A DNA stretch of 5,596 bases from JAHRAH01 sp051009015 (GTDB lineage Bacteria; Pseudomonadota; Gammaproteobacteria; Tethybacterales; Persebacteraceae). A model generated the notes under the pieces. It saw nothing but the letters and a program-made list of their open reading frames with translations. It was not told where the DNA came from and did not search any database. Shown piece after piece: positions 4,869-5,596 of this stretch. Positions within the stretch are counted from its first letter, which is position 1; every line of letters begins with the position of its first letter. The DNA is taken from contig JBPCWZ010000033.1 in NCBI GenBank assembly GCA_051009015.1, positions 1 to 5,596 of the forward strand. The letters are read 5' to 3'. The position numbers were made by a program, and so were the translations under genes.

Positions 4869-5596
4869 ATGAAAAACCCCGAAGCCAAAACGCCGAAGCA
4901 GATAGCCGCCAAGCAGCGGGCTTTTATGCGCCGCATATTCGGCGATAATTATGCCGACAAGACATCAGCCGACTTCATAGACCAGGCATGGCGCGACACA
5001 ACCCGCCGCGTGCCGCTCTATGCCAAAAGCGAGCCGGAAGGCAGCCCGGGGCGCATCGCGCTGCAGCAGTTTGCCAAAAACAAGATAGCGCAAATCGGCG
5101 CGAAGATGACAGGCGGCGGCGGCGTGTTTGCATTAAAAGGGCGGGCGGCAAATGCACAACTGACAAACACCCTTGCCAAAAGGCGCGTCAATACCGCGCA
5201 CATCGGGCATTTGATAAAACTGCAAGAAGCGATAACGCGCAAGCACGGCAAAACTTTGGCGAGCGGCGGGATGAAGTTTGGTCATGTCCAAAAACTGCTG
5301 AACAAATACCTGAAATATATGTGGTGCGCGGGTAAAATGCCGCGCCCGCCCGCCTGCCCCTTTGACGGCAGGATTCTCAAGTGGCATTTGCCGCGCCGCA
5401 AAAACGCCTTTTGGCAGGAGTTGCACCCGGGCGGCAATCGTCATCTGGCAAAACAACCGAAGCACAAAAACATCCGCTTGTGGAGTCAAAGCGACAGCAT
5501 AGAAGATTATCTGGTCTGGCTCGCCGCGGGCGACGAAATGCGAAAAAGATTAAATTACAACTCCCTCGCAGAATGGGAGTTATTCATCTTTGAAGC
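4869..5596 (+). CDS. Unrecognised basic protein, 3'-truncated by the window edge
   Basis: An open frame starts at ATG 4869, 23 nt after clpX, and stays open for 242 complete codons to the window end, so the stop lies beyond it. I do not recognise the protein with certainty. It is very basic (many Lys/Arg, including RR and KR pairs), with no signal peptide or membrane segment. The most structured part is about 111-172: HIGHLIKLQEAI, then FGHVQKLLNKYLKYMWC (137-153), then PRPPACPFDGRIL (158-170). A later block reads W205-x3-D209, SIEDYLVWL (210-218) and SLAEWELFIF (232-241). From memory, bacterial hypothetical proteins share a pattern of FGxxQKxxNxxLK followed by CPxDxxI; this is an unverified resemblance and gives no function. 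The A-rich leader matches recN and clpX, and there is no Shine-Dalgarno. It may be co-transcribed with clpX. The last 60 nt are more AT-rich than the window average. Confidence 0.75.
   Translation, partial: MKNPEAKTPKQIAAKQRAFMRRIFGDNYADKTSADFIDQAWRDTTRRVPLYAKSEPEGSPGRIALQQFAKNKIAQIGAKMTGGGGVFALKGRAANAQLTNTLAKRRVNTAHIGHLIKLQEAITRKHGKTLASGGMKFGHVQKLLNKYLKYMWCAGKMPRPPACPFDGRILKWHLPRRKNAFWQELHPGGNRHLAKQPKHKNIRLWSQSDSIEDYLVWLAAGDEMRKRLNYNSLAEWELFIFE

Noticed and set aside
5381..5593. Short plus-strand open frame inside the right-hand unknown gene
   Set aside because: It lies in another frame of a longer open gene and has no motif or leader of its own.
1..5596. Neisserial DNA-uptake sequence (GCCGTCTGAA), looked for because of the dRS3-like repeat
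   Set aside because: No copy or reverse complement was seen, so the repeat alone does not place the window in Neisseria.

Overview
The window reads as a chromosomal segment from a proteobacterium. It is GC-rich by eye, with many GCC/GGC codons, and its housekeeping proteins resemble the beta/gamma-proteobacterial forms of NadK, RecN, ClpP and ClpX. Adjacent nadK and recN is a familiar proteobacterial arrangement, and clpP-clpX is near universal in the phylum. I cannot name a genus: nothing species-specific was recognised, and no neisserial DNA-uptake sequence was seen despite a dRS3-like repeat.

Layout. A serine tRNA (anticodon UGA) lies on the minus strand at the left edge. Next comes a short divergent intergenic region (97-262) holding a 20-bp palindromic repeat of the dRS3 type (ATTCCC-N8-GGGAAT), with further degenerate half-copies running almost to the next gene. 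Five genes follow, all rightward and tightly packed: nadK (263-1180), recN (1186-2802), clpP (2853-3497), clpX (3481-4845, overlapping clpP by 17 nt) and an unrecognised gene that runs off the right edge (4869 onward, at least 242 residues).

Function. NadK makes NADP from NAD. RecN is an SMC-like ATPase of double-strand-break repair. ClpP and ClpX form the ClpXP unfoldase-protease. In E. coli RecN is a ClpXP substrate, so finding recN directly upstream of clpPX is suggestive, though this is inference only. The usual proteobacterial order tig-clpP-clpX-lon is not seen: recN sits where tig would be expected and an unknown basic protein sits where lon would be expected.

Unusual points. No gene has a well-placed Shine-Dalgarno sequence, and three starts are preceded by A-rich CAA-type leaders. 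A perfect TATAAT lies 7 nt before the clpP ATG, implying a nearly leaderless transcript. ClpP keeps its Ser-His-Asp triad, but the conserved SPGG motif reads SGGG and the residues around the nucleophile are altered. The ClpX zinc-binding domain has about 12 extra residues, and its C-terminal tail is encoded by out-of-frame heptamer repeats. recN carries an 8-G tract inside its ATPase half. The most novel gene is the partial unknown at the right end.
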